Positions 34,845 through 47,677 of a stretch of DNA of 64,000 nucleotides are shown one piece after another. A program made the translations under genes and the position numbers. The notes under the pieces are model-generated. The model saw only the letters and a list, made by a program, of their open reading frames with translations. It searched no databases and was not told where the DNA came from. Each line of letters opens with the position of its first letter. Position 1 is the first letter of the stretch. Source of the stretch: Tetrahymena thermophila SB210 (taxonomy: Eukaryota; Ciliophora; Oligohymenophorea; Hymenostomatida; Tetrahymenidae). The DNA lies in assembly GCF_000189635.1 (NCBI RefSeq), contig NW_002476544.1:62001-126000 (forward strand). Reading direction: 5' to 3'.

Positions 34845-36614
34845 TCAATCCACAGCCTCACCTGAATTTTAAAGTGAAGAGTTTTCTTGAAGTGACAAAG
34901 CTGTTTCTTTTTCTTGGACTTTTAAATAGGGCTGAGTGTGCAAGTTTTCCTTTTCTTACCTCTCTTTCGCTTCTTAGAGTCTAATGTGATAATGCTCTTT
35001 CGATAGTATATCTTTATGACTCTAAGCGGAATTACTGTTTTAGGAGTTAAGCTTTTCTTCTTCGTTTTCAATCCTGTCATCGGTTTTACTCTAGCACTAA
35101 GAGGAGATATTTGGAGCATTTGTTTTTTAATTTATTTACTGCTTTTGCTTATTTTGGAGTTCTTCTAATATTCTCTAACTTTCTTATTTCTAAGCAACTT
35201 GAACCTTCTTGATCGCATCTGGAATCGATATCACTTCAGTTGAATTCATCCAGCTAGATTCCTCAACTTCAAAAATTGTAGGTCTTTTTGATGGGTTTTC
35301 GTCAAGCATCTGAGTGAGCAAATCTATGAGATTGAGGATATCTTCAGAAGGATGCTAATTAATCAAATAATTGATTTTACACTAGACTTAGTTCCATGCG
35401 TTTTTGAGCGAAAATTGTGACATTTAAAAGGATTAGGCTCCTGCAGTATTAAACGGGTACTAATTAAATACAAGACAGAATAAAACAACTCCCAAAGAAA
35501 AGATATCTGCTTTTTAACCGTCATATTTCTGATATTTGCCCTCTCTTTGAGCTTCTGGAGCGATATGTGGTTATGGCATTTTACAACCTCCACTATTCAA
35601 GAGGCCTCTTTGAGCATTGCTTTTATTAGCAGAAGTTGGAGCACTTTGATTTTTAGATGTGGTACCAAAATCAGCCAATTTTAAATTAAATTCGTTATCT
35701 AAAAGAATATTAGCTAATTTGATATCTCCGTGATAATATCCTCTTGAGTGAATGAATGAAATAGCTGATACGAGCTATTTAATTAAATTACGAACCACCT
35801 AAATGTGGATCTATAAATTCAATGTAGTAAACACACCTTATGGTATGCTTTGAGTCAAATTTTAGTAATGATTTTAATGACAATGAGGTTGCTAAATATC
35901 TTTTGGTTGAGGCGACTGACTGGTGTATTTGCAATACTGATTTATCAATTTTTGAACTTAATTAGTAGCGGATGAAGGGCCTAAAGCAAAAGTTTAAAAA
36001 GATTAATCACATGAGAAAGGATTAAAAATTTCCTTCATAGAATCTAAAGCGTTGTTTAGTGAACCATTAGGACAGAATTCAAGGATCAAAACGTGATAAA
36101 ATATATTTTCATGATGAAAGTTAGTGCGATATCCATAAGTCTTTACAATATGAGGGTGATAATCAATGTTTTCTTCCTCTAAAATTTGTTGCTATTAAAA
36201 TTATTAGTTGCCTTAATTCAAAGCAGCATTTTCAATATTAGTTTATCCATCAGATAAATTCGAATGGTTATTGTTTCCATTCTAATTGTCCTATTGCTAC
36301 TGAGCACCATTGTTATTTTGCTGGTTGCCATTCACGTTAGCTGAGTGCTAACCGATATCCTAAAGAACTCTGAATTCATTAGACAAACACTTAACCCTGT
36401 CAGATCTATCAGATTGAGCTGCCTTGAAAATATAGAGCTCGCCTTGAGAAGAACGGTAAACAAAAATAGTTGAGTTGCCTCCTTGATGCTTGAAAGGAAG
36501 CTTCTGAAGAAATCTTTAATGATGCATTTGTTGATTTCTGTTTGATTTGTTGGTTTGGTTTTGTTTATTGTTAGGATTTTTATCTGCTTCTTGGTCTTCT
36601 TCTTGTTCCTTCAT
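34845..36614 (-). CDS. Protein kinase with long hinge insertion
   Basis: A single exon coding 589 residues. After a Q/N-rich start (residues 1-30), the glycine loop reads [12 protein letters not shown], the VAIK-type lysine is K64 (LYIFKAAQ), and the helix-C glutamate is likely E80 (NEFRVLQDI). A Q/N-rich loop (90-150) interrupts the N-lobe. The hinge is [11 protein letters not shown]. About 80 extra residues follow before helix E. The catalytic loop is [14 protein letters not shown] (D297; HGD replaces the common HRD), then LADFGTTS (D315) and the APE motif HIAPEAQ. The C-lobe ends with ENPSKRP. The needed Lys, Asp and DFG are present, so it should be active on Ser/Thr. The architecture recalls ciliate-expanded or NAK/GAK-like kinases, but subfamily is not certain. 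A charged Q-rich tail (470-589) follows. Confidence 0.9.
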
Positions 36615-38970
36615 TACCTTTAATTTGCCTTCTTTTCAACACAATTTACGCCTGTGAAGTTCTTCTGTTGAGTTTGATTTAAAGGAAATAAAGAATACAA
36701 AAATTATATATTTTAAACAAATTGTTTGTTCTCCTGTTTTTTGTTTCTTGTTTCTTTCTTTCTTTCTATGAATGTATGTATGTATATATAAGTATATATA
36801 ATAAATAATACAACACTTAATTATTAATTAATTAATTATTTATTCTTGATGCCTCAAAAATAATAACTTATATAACTTCTCATTCATTTATCAATATAAA
36901 ATTAATCAACCAAGCAAATAAATAAATAAACATATAAACTTTCTATAGAGAAAATGCACGCATTTTCTTGATGTTCTATTTTTTTTTTTTTTTCTTACAA
37001 GGAATTTCTAAAATTTGCATGACCCAAGTATTGAATTCTAATAAGAATAATCTTTGAATTTTGTAATGAAAAGATATTTACTTTTATTAATGGATAAAGT
37101 TCAAAAAAAAAAAAGTGAAATGAAGTAAATTAATTAGTTAAATACAATTTTTTATAAAAAAAAAATGGCAAAATAAAAATTTATTTTGATTGTTTTGAAT
37201 AAATAATTGCATTTATGATAATAAAAATACAAATAAAATTATAATATAACTATTAATTTATTTATAAATGAGTAAGTTATTGATTTTAAAATAGTCAACC
37301 ATAATTTAGATCTGTTTTTATCTATTTCTAATTCATGATAAAAACATAAAAGAAGTTTTAAAATCAAATAAATCTTTGTAATATTTATCTATATATCTAT
37401 CTATTTGAAAATAAATTGAAAAAGCAAAAAAAATTATAATAGCTAAATGAATGCAAATTGATAGATAAAAACAATGATAGAATTCAATATTGTTAATATC
37501 AAGAAAATTTCAATCAATTTTATTTTTCTTTTTATTTATAACAAATTATAATTTTTTACTAATAATTTCTGAATAGATTGTAGAATATAGAAAATTGCCT
37601 AAATTAAATTTCCATCTTCGAATAATCACTCAAACCAAGCAAAAAGAAAGATGACATTTATTTCTTTTTAGGAGATAAAAATTAATAAATATTTTTTTAA
37701 ATTAACAATTAAAGAAATTAATTTTGAAATAAACTCAATAAAATTGTTTTGAGTTATGCTTTTAATTATGTTTATTTGCTTTTTTATGCCATATTTTACT
37801 TTTTAGAAGATATGGGTTGAAACTATATTCTATCATATTCACTAACTATTATTTAATTAATTCTAGATGCTTCTAGAAATCTTTCTAAACACTAGAGAGT
37901 TTATTATATTCTAGAAAAGCAAAGATAGATCTAACTAACTAAATATTTTAAAATCAATAAAATAAAATAAGAATATTCTAGTAAAATAAATATAATAATT
38001 TATTAAAAATACTTGAAAAATTAATTTAAATTATAACTTAAATCATAAATAAAAATACATGTTTCTTTTAAACTACAATCTTATATTCATAAATAAATCT
38101 AATAGATGAAAAATAAATAATATCTTTATTTTTAACCTTAATAAAAAAAAATTTTATTGCATTTTTCAAATTTTCTTTCTTTTATTATTTAATTAATATA
38201 AAAATATTTTTATCATACATATTATAAATATAATTATTAATTAATTAATTTCATGGTATTAATTTAAGAATTTATATTGTCCTTATTTAAATTTAAAAAC
38301 TAAATTAATAAAAAAGAAATTAAATTTTTAAATATTTATAAATCTATTTCAAGAAAAAATACAAAAAGATATTTATATATATAGCTTATTATATCAAAAC
38401 CAGATATTATTTTGCATATTCACAAATTAATCTTTGAAGTTTTTAATTGAAAATTCTTAAAAATTATCAAAGAAGAGACCAGTCATCTTTAATATTATTA
38501 TGAATATATATATATTATAACTCAAAACATATTTTTTAAAACAAATGCTAGATCTAAGATTAAAAATCTAAATTTTTATTTTAGCTATCATTAATTGATA
38601 AATAATAAAAAAAATAAATACTTCTAAGATAAATTAGTTCTGTTCAGAACTTCATTTAAAAAATAGAACATAAATAAATAAATTAGGAATTTTATTTTAA
38701 AAAAGAGACTTAAAAGTTAATTAATTAACTAATCCAAAATAAAAATCATCCTTTTTAAATTAGAAAAATACACATTTTATTTTTATATTTGTTTAATAAT
38801 TTAAACTGGTTAATTTTTAAGATTAATAAATTTTGTAGAAATAAAATACCTAACAAACATCATAGTTTAATCAAATAAAAACACTTTTCAAATAGAATTT
38901 ATACTAATAGTAGTTAACAAAAATACTTAAAAATAAGGGCTAATAATAGATTCAATTTTATTAAATAAGA
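36615..38970. other. Intergenic region between divergent genes
   Basis: Holds the promoters of the kinase (minus) and the DUF4215 membrane protein (plus). It has CTTT and TATATA simple repeats at 36755-36805. A cluster of heat-shock-element-like TTCTAGAA motifs (37861-37916) is listed separately. Otherwise A/T-rich with no gene seen. Confidence 0.6.
37861..37916. promoter_or_regulatory. Possible heat-shock elements (TTCTAGAA cluster)
   Basis: TTCTAGA at 37861, TTCTAGAA at 37871 and TTCTAGAA at 37909; a further TTCTAG lies near 37976. TTCnnGAA is the tail-to-tail inverted unit bound by heat-shock factor; AGTTT and CTTTC stretches between extend the array only weakly. It lies about 1.1 kb upstream of the plus-strand gene and 1.25 kb upstream of the kinase, rather far for a ciliate promoter. 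Function is inference. Confidence 0.35.
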
Positions 38971-41900
38971 ATGCTTATACTTCTATATTATTGCTGTTTT
39001 ATTATCATCAGTTCTCTTTTTTAGAAGCATCTCAGTAAATATCTGTTTGATTAATTTAAGTAAATTAAAAAAAAAAAAAATTATAACATTAGATGCTTTT
39101 GCAGATGTCATAGAAGACTTATCACAACCTATTTAAAATAATTTATTCACTTAAACTGCACTGATAGCTGAAGATTTCAAACAATACGATTAATTTGAAT
39201 TAAGTTAAGAAATAATCAATTAAATAAGTAGTGATTAACTTTTTTAGTATAATGAATACTATTTTGTAGAGATTACTACTCAAAATAATAATATTGAAAG
39301 AAAAGTGACAAATAGTTTACATAATAATCTTATTGTGTATTGCAGCAAATTACAAAGCATGAGAAATGATGTTGCTTGCTTATTTTTTATAATATTTAAT
39401 TCAAATGAGTTAAAAAATAATCATTTTTTTTAAATGATTGCAATTGATTAATTTAAAGCTAATAATTCTACTTATCAACAAGTAATCAAATTTATCATTA
39501 ATTTAATTATTTTTTCTTAATTTTTTTTTAATGTGAAGAGTTTAGCAAATAATGGTAGGGAAATCAAACTTAAAAATCTTGAGTTTTTGGGATAATGTTT
39601 ACAATGTGATGTAAAAAGTGTTCATTGCAATTTAAAACATAGTTATTGGTTAGATTTTTAAAAGTTGTAATGCAATATGTGTCCATTAGGCTGTAAAAAT
39701 TGTGTCTATTCTAATTAAATAGAAAAGCCTATATGCTAATCTTGCTATACTGATTACTAATTAGATTCAGGTCAGTGTTTCAAAATTTAATAATGCTAAA
39801 GTGGAAATTACTTTGATGAATATTAAAGCAAATGTGTGAAATGCATGGATTATTGTAAATAATGTCACACTAAGTCTCAGTGCAAATAATGTGAAGATGG
39901 TTATGTTCTTGAGAACGGCTTATGCAAATCTAGATGCAAAACAGGTTTTAAATGGAGCGAAAATAATTAATGCGAAGAAATATGTGGAGATGGGTTACTC
40001 TTTAAGAAGAGTGGATGTGATGATGGAAATAATCTAAATGGGGATGGGTGCAACTCAAATTGTGAAGTAGAAGAAAATTATGAGTGTGTAAGAGAAACTG
40101 AATATACTCCTGATAAATGCTATATCAAAAAGAGCAAATAAGTAAATCAGAGATAATTATATGTCAATTTTGACAATATGTTCCGTCTAATAAGTAATTA
40201 AGAAAACTAAATAACTGTAGAAATTATATAAAAAGTTGCGATGTATGGTAAAATGAATGAAATACTAAATGTTTATATCCCTAATTGTGATTACTCCTTT
40301 GACATTTAATATGAAGAATTTACCTACATAACTTACACTTTCTATTTCCCTTAATTAGTTCCTCCAACATAAATGGTTTTCTTCAATATCACAATCCCTA
40401 ATAAAATCTTTCCTCTACCCCAAAATCTTGAAGGCCTTGCATTAGTAATCTAAACAAGAAACACTTACTCAGTTCCAGACTAGAGCTTTTAAAATTTATT
40501 TATTGATATTATTTCATATTTCCTTTACATAAGTCAAATAGTCTTTCTTATTTCTACTTTCCTTCTAAATACAAAGTCATTTTAATCCTTAGTGTTATGG
40601 TAATATAGTCTATTCTAAATTACAGGATTCTACTCTTTTCCGTAAATAATTCGTTCATCTATTTATTTATAACCTCATTTTCTATTTATCATTGCAATTA
40701 AACAAAGAATAGTAAATAAAGAAACAAAAAATTGAAGTCAAATCAACAATGAATCTTTAATTTTACTAAAAAGTCATTTTTTGAGTTAAAAAAAGATGAT
40801 TTTATATTAAATTTGATTAAAATATTTTAAAATTAAACAAAATTAATTTTTAATTTAATTTTTAACTTTATTTAAGAATAAAATATAAAAATAAATTATC
40901 TGATAAAAATATTTTTTACATATACTAGGGCATCACTTAATTTAAAAGCTTTTATTGATAAGATTCATGCTAGTTGGCTTTCATTTAATATAAATTAACC
41001 AGCAAAATCTTTGGATAATATTAGGAATCTCGAAGGAAATGAGTAAAAATTAAATAAATATAAAATAATTAAAACATAAATAATATCTTTAATTATTTTA
41101 ATTAGGAGATTACTGGCAGACGTTGGAGATATCTTTAATCCTACTAACTTTAGTTCGTTAAAAGGACATTTAGACTACTTCATGGGATTTTACATTATAT
41201 TAGGAGCTGTCTTGCTGTTTAATATAATTTTCGGGATTATTGCTTCAATAAAAAAGAGTGAGAAGTTCTCATATGAATTTAAAAAGAGATTTGTTTTTAA
41301 TTATTATTTAGCTGTAATCTTCTTATTCTATGAGACTTACTCTGAAGATGTCATTTATAGAATTTATAAGTAAATATTCTTAGACTTGAAAGAAGAAATT
41401 ATTTGTTATTTATCTGCTGCTTTTATCGTTTTACATCCCTTTTATATTTTACCAATATTGATAAAATCTGATAAAGAATAAGAAGTAGAAATATTGGGCG
41501 AGTAACCCTTATCATTTTATTATCTAAATTATGATATTCATACTTAATGGCATTTATATTTATAAATACCAATTAGAATGATTTTTATCTCTGCTGGTAA
41601 TTTACTTAAATTAGTTTTACCTTAAGGGTATCCATTTTACTTAGTGGCCTAATATCTCTTAATTGTTCTATATAACCTTATATTCAAAATTTAAACAGAT
41701 AACAGAATTCGGATTATAGACATCTCTATTTCTATAGCAGCTTTAGTTTAAACAATAATTTTGGCTGCTGTCTCATAACAAAGTTACATTTTTTAAGAAA
41801 GTGTCAGATCTTAAGTGGCAAATGTTATTATTTATTTGCCTTTTTTGCCAATTTTTATTTTCTTAGTTTATTACATACAACTTATCATAGAAAAAAGTAG

Positions 41901-43087
41901 ATTATACTTAAGGGAAAGAGAGTAAATGAAAAAAATAATCCCGATTGATGTTTTTATTTAACAAACTCGCACATATACAATGAGTAAAAAAATCCTAAAT
42001 TAGATAGATTCAGAAGAAAAGTAGATAGATTTATTTTAAATTTTATATTAATTTATTTATTTATTTTATGGAATTTTGCATAATTTTTTACATAATTTAT
42101 TTATAAAAGATTACCTAAAAGCGAATTTAATAGCATCAAAAGCAGAGCTTCTTTAGCAGTTTAATAATTTGATTATTCCGATGGTTAAACTTCATTTAAT
42201 TAAAAACAAACAAAAGTAAGAAGCAGTCTTGGTTAAATTAATCCAGCTAAATCAACACCAAATGCAAGTAGGTTTAGTTTGCAAAATACTTTATTTGCTC
42301 CTACTAGAAAAACTAAAAAGGAAACTTCAATTGCTCCTATTTTTGAAAACAAGGCTTATGAAAATGAATCATCTATATAGGAAAGCTAAGAGCAAACTTA
42401 GAATATTATTTAAACAAATTTAAATTTGTAGAAACAGGCTAAGTTAAAATCACAAAACCCTAGCTAGGTAAATTCTCTTCAGTAATTTATCAATTTTAAC
42501 ACCTTTGAGGGGAAAAAAAATTTATTGTCAAATTCACCTATAAACGCGACAGAGTAAAGAAAAAGTAACGCTGGCTTATAGAGATAATCAATTTAGGTTA
42601 GAAAAACAATAAATAGCCTTTCAAATTAATAAAACTTAGATCCATCTCCAAGTTCTTCAAATTATAATTTAAAAACGGTATTTTTATTCTTTTAAATTTA
42701 TTTATTTTACAGATTAATATTTGCTTACTTAATGGTTAAATTTAAAATACTTTTTTATTTCCTAAATAGCTTCTTAAATCATTTTATTTCTTAAATTTTT
42801 TTAAACTATAAATTTTAATTAAAAAACTATTTATTAAATAATAAACATTTTTTTTTTAATTTTACTCAGCAATTAATAATTATTTAACTTCTTTTTAACT
42901 TATTTCAAACTAAATTGATAAATTTTGTAGTAGTTTAATCAATAAATCTTTAAATTATAAATAAAATATTAATTTTTATTTTAAATTTCTAAAATTAATT
43001 ATGATTTTAAATAAAAAGACACCTTACATATCAATAAAAACAAAGCCAACAGAATTTTCAGAATAGGTAGAACAATTTGTACTTTGA
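38971..43087 (+). CDS. Cysteine-rich multi-pass membrane protein with DUF4215-type motif
   Basis: Seven exons fit: 38971-39034, 39093-39481, 39539-40641, 40929-41042, 41106-42020, 42110-42677 and 43019-43087. They sum to 3222 nt (1073 residues). A signal peptide (MLILLYCCFIIISSLFQ) leads into an ectodomain, then cysteine-rich repeats of the growth-factor-receptor/furin type (CNMCPLGCKNCVYS; CMDYCKQCHTKSQCKQC). Next is the motif CGDG...CDDGNNLNGDGCNSNC (39987-40065), diagnostic of the DUF4215 (Myxococcus cysteine-rich) repeat. A beta-rich segment follows, then about seven membrane helices (DYFMGFYIILGAVLLFNIIF; YLPFLPIFIFLVYYIQLII and others). The cytoplasmic tail is long, Q/N/S-rich and probably disordered. 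The family is large in ciliates and no role is known. I infer a cell-surface receptor or channel-like protein. The donor at 40642 was chosen because it alone keeps the frame into exon 4. Confidence 0.85.
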
Positions 43088-43832
43088 ATATATATGTTAA
43101 TTAATTTTTTGTTACATATAAAAAATAATTCAACACTTAAGATATTAAAATGATCTATCTTTTAATTCAACCAGTTTTTTTGTATTTTGTATACATTTAT
43201 TGAATTTTTAAATTTTTAATGGCAAATAAATAAAAAAAGATTAAATTTTCACTCTAATAAGATGATTAATATATCTATTTGCAAATGTATGCTTTCATTC
43301 TAAACAATTATCCCTCATTATCAAATTACTTAAATACATATTTTACTAAAAAATTGATAATAGCTTCTTCATTCTTGGATATCACTTTGAAATAAATAAA
43401 CAAGCTTTGAATAATGAAATTAATTATTATTGTTTTACCTTATTGAAAATAATTCATGAAAATTAAAATAAATTATTATTAATTTAAACATTTTTTTTTC
43501 TTCAATTGCTAATTAAATTCTAGCTAATATTTGACTTTTTTAGTTTATTTATAGATTGAATTTTTAATAAATTATTAACACGTAATTATAAGATAATAGC
43601 TTAATTGATTCAAGAAATTCAAATCAAACTAAAAATTTTTGATAAATCAAAAGTACTCAGTTAGCTCTTTAGTTTATGAATTGATAATATCTTATTATCA
43701 AGTAAATAAAAAAGAAAAATAGAAAGTTTGAAGATTAAAATCAATTTTAAAAATAAAAAAAACAAAAAGAAATAAATAGGTATTGAGATTACTGTTTGTT
43801 TGTTAAGATATATTTATTTAGTTCGGATAAGC
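43088..43832. other. Intergenic A/T-rich region
   Basis: Between two plus-strand genes; likely promoter of the Sel1-repeat gene in its last part. No coding stretch seen. Confidence 0.65.
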
Positions 43833-46800
43833 ATGAGTGGTCATTATCGTACAGTTATTAGCAAATTTTTATTAGCTCTTGCTTTAGTGCAGCTTTGTTA
43901 TAGCCATTTTGCTATTAATTTATAACCTAAAGTTAGCATTAAAAATTTATAGTTTTTCAGTGGAGAAGAAACGAAAACAGTAAAGGTTAGTGAGGATGCT
44001 TTGTGGAAACACACAAAAAAATTAATTAAATATCCTTATAATTTAGGAGAATTAAAAACATGTCTGTAGAAATCATATGTCTATTTAAATTAAAACGAAG
44101 CTGCTCTTTTGTTAGGCAAATTCACTCTATTTGAATACCCTGCTGAAAAAGCATTTAAACAAGATAAATTTAAAGATTTAAATTTTTGCAAAAATTATCC
44201 TTCAAATAGCGATGTAAATAAACAGAGATTAGAAGCATTATAAAAGTATGATGCAGTAGATTCTTTTAATAGAAATTTTGCCAAGGCTTTATTTTACTTT
44301 CACGAATCTGAGCAGTTATTAAACGAAGACGCTCCTATTTATTTATTATTTATGCTTTGGATGAGTCGTTTTACAGAAAATTTAAATGGAATCATCGACA
44401 GTCACAACCTAAGTTTTGAAAATTTAAGCACTATGCTTGTTAATGCTGCCACTTTAAGAGGAAGTTCTTTAGCTTATTAGATGTAGCTCACAGAGATTCT
44501 TTAGTGTATGAAATTAAAGAACTTAGATCATAACTTTTATGAAATGCTTGGTATTTTGATGGAAAGTAAATTTCAAGATACTCTTAAATAAGGAAGTGAT
44601 TAGCAAATAGAGGATTATTTTGCTACTAATTTTGAGCTTAAATCTTACAGACTAAAGCTTGAGAACAAAGAATACTAATTCCCAGAGGGTGTTATAACTT
44701 AAGAATAATATTAACTAATTCATTATGTTTCTACTGAAAAAAAGAAACCTTTTATAGAAGATCCTGCCTTTGATTAATTCATCTCAGAAGAAGACGAGGA
44801 GATGTTAAATGAATAATTGAAGGAAATTGAAAAATTGATGAAAGAAGAATATGGAATTGAGTATGAACCAATGACTATTACAAAAGAAGAAATGAAGAAT
44901 CTTAAAAGTTAATTGAAAAATATTGCTTTAAGTGAAGATGGTATAATAGAAGTTCTTGATAACATCAATGACAGCAATGAAATACCTAACTAGCAATAGA
45001 AACAATCTAATAAAGTTAAATAGACACACTAAGTAAATAAAAATTAGCAACAGAATAATTAAAGCAAAAATTAATCTTAAGTTGATGAAAAGAATGAAAA
45101 AAATAATGAAGAAAAATAAAATGTTGATAAAGAAGATAAAAAGTTTGATAATTAAGAAGAAAATGATGATGTTTCTGACGAATAAGAAGATATTTCAGAC
45201 AATTAGGATGAAATTAGAAATAAATTATATTAATTACTAAATGAAAAGCTTAAAATAAACAATTTGAAGATCTCAAAAAAAATAACTGAAAATGCAATAG
45301 ATAAAATTTTTGATGTCTTAGATTCTACTATTCATTTTATGCAACAAGATACAAACAATAACTGCTTACCTTGCAAATACACACTCAACATTGCAGGAAA
45401 AGTTGTTAATATGTCTCATGAGGAGCTGAACTTATCGTCAGACAATTTGGAAGAAGAAGACGAAGACATTTCTCTAACTGATTAGCTTATCTTCTAAAAT
45501 ACTGACTTGAATTATCAGGAAATGATTGATCATTATGGTATGAATCCAACTAATCATGCTGAAGAAGTCTTAAGAAGAAGAGCTGATTTAGGAGATCTTT
45601 AAGCTTAATTACAATTAGGTGTCGATTACTATAGAGGCAATTTAGAAAATAATATTTAATAGAATCACTAATAGGCTTTCAACTATTTCTAAATGGCAGC
45701 TGAATAAGGTGTTGCATAAGCAATGTTTAATACTGGTTTGCTCTTAATGAACGGCTAAGGAACTTAAAAAGACGGGAAAAAAGCAAAAGAATATTTTTAG
45801 CGTGCTATTGAATTGGATGAAAAAATAGCGTAATATTATTTCTTTTAATTCATTATTCTATTTATTCGAACTTATTTATATAACACAATTTTTATTAGAT
45901 ATTATCTTTCAGCTTAAGTTTTTATTAAAAACTTTTAAACAGTATAGTTAATTAATAAAATAATTTTTAGTTAATTTTCGAATTGAATTTGAAAAAATAG
46001 ATTATGGTATATATTTATTTATTTATTTTTATGTATTTCTTTTAAATAAATTAGATATGCAGGCTTAGCATAATTATATTTGATAGGCTTAGACGTTCCC
46101 TAGAATTAAACTAAAGCAGCTTCATATTTTGAAGTAGCAATGCGTGCAGGTCACTAAGACTCCAGAGTTAATTTAGCCATTTTATATCAATAAGGATTTG
46201 ACAATGTCCCAAAGAATGTAACTAAGTCTATTGAGTTAATAAAACCTATTGTGCACAATAATAAAAGAGCTCAGATATTTATGGCTATTTAATACAACTT
46301 AGGGAAAGATATTGGAATGACATGCGAAACACTATTAGGTTTCATGCTTAAAAAAGAAGAAGATTCTTAGAATGAACAAAATGTATATTCAGTTAAGTCT
46401 TTGAAGAAATACTAAGCAGGAAAATATGAAGATGCTCTTATTTATTCAATATTTGCTTCTTTCATGGGGTATGATTAATCATACCATGATACTGGTTTTT
46501 TATGGAAAACTCTGATGAGAGACTAGAATAATAGAGAGTAGAGTATAGAGAAGAACTTAATATGCTCTTATAACGATTATGACCTTTGTTCTATGATTTT
46601 TTACTACAAAGATGCACTACTTCATAGAAATGAAAGTTTTGCTTAAGTAGGACATCAGATTTTTAAAGGATCAAACTCTTTTACTCATAGCTATTAATTG
46701 GCTTATGAAATATATAATTCAACTTCATATTTACCTGAAAGCCTTCATTCTATTAGTTACCTATATCAAAACGGATATTATGTAGAAAAGAATTTGACAA

Positions 46801-46952
46801 AAGCTATCGAATATAATGATAATATAATTAAAATGGTTGTTAACGATGAAGTTGAATTTAAAAATATCTATCCAGCAATTTTAAGAAAAGTTTTCCTCTT
46901 TTTTTACAATCTTCTTGATAAATTTATGAATTTCTTTTCTCATTTTTTTTGA
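43833..46952 (+). CDS. Sel1-repeat protein, SEL1L/Hrd3-like
   Basis: Two exons (43833-45829 and 46055-46952) sum to 2895 nt, 964 residues. A hydrophobic N-terminal segment (FLLALALVQLCYS) acts as signal peptide. The first 350 residues are helical. Residues about 386-466 form a Q/N/D/E/K-rich stretch (KNEKNNEEKQNVDKEDKKFD). Sel1-type repeats follow (about 575-800): ADLGDLQAQLQLGVDYYRGN; FQMAAEQGVAQAMFNTGLLL; YFQRAIELDEKIAYAGLAQL; YFEVAMRAGHQDSRVNLAIL. A second set is near the end (HSISYLYQNGYYVEKNLTKA). The C-terminal FLFFYNLLDKFMNFFSHFF is a likely membrane anchor. Signal peptide, lumenal Sel1 repeats and a C-terminal anchor match SEL1L/Hrd3, the client receptor of the Hrd1 ubiquitin ligase in ER-associated degradation. 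That role is inferred; other secreted Sel1 proteins are possible. Confidence 0.8.
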
Positions 46953-47677
46953 AATTAATTATTATTGAATGAGAAATTTCATAAAAATAACTAACAAAAG
47001 ACAAAAAATAAATATGTAAGAAAGTAAGTTGCATTGGAAAATCTTTAATAAACCAACTACTTTAAAAAAAAAAATACTAAATAAATAAATAAGTTTAATA
47101 GTTAAATAAATCTAATTACTTTATTATACATTTTATATCTATAATTAAATAAAATATTTACTATTTTTTATGATTAATTTTATTTTTGTGCCATTCAATT
47201 CTTAAAATTTTACTTTCTATTAAATCGAAAATAATTTGTATTTATTTACTTAATGATACTAAAATACTTCAATTCATTCCTCAAAAATTAAGGATAGATA
47301 AACTATGAGTTTTTTAATAATTTAGTTCAGATAAATTTATCAAAAATTTAGTTTGATATAAAAAATATAAAAAGAATATTAGAAAGTTAAAGTATAACTA
47401 AGGGAAATAAAGACTAAATAAATAAATAGATTTATAGTATAAGCTAATATTTTATTTAATATATTTGAAAATTAATTTTAATGGGATTATATCCATCTAT
47501 TGAGTAATTTATTTGAATAATATAATTTAGTTTATTTTAATTTAATCATTTTATATTTTGTTCTATCTATTTATTTTTATCGAATTTAATCCAATTTTTT
47601 CAAAAGTGTTTTTATTAAATTAATTAAGTTAATTGAATTTTTTATGTTTTTATTATAAAGGCAGTTAAATCCTTCAT
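46953..47677. other. Intergenic region between convergent genes
   Basis: A/T-rich 3' flanks of the Sel1-repeat gene and the first cNMP-binding gene. Nothing else seen. Confidence 0.65.

Noticed and set aside
34922-35593. Minus-strand standard-code frames within the kinase gene
   Set aside because: They are alternative frames; the code-6 kinase frame covers them with clear motifs.
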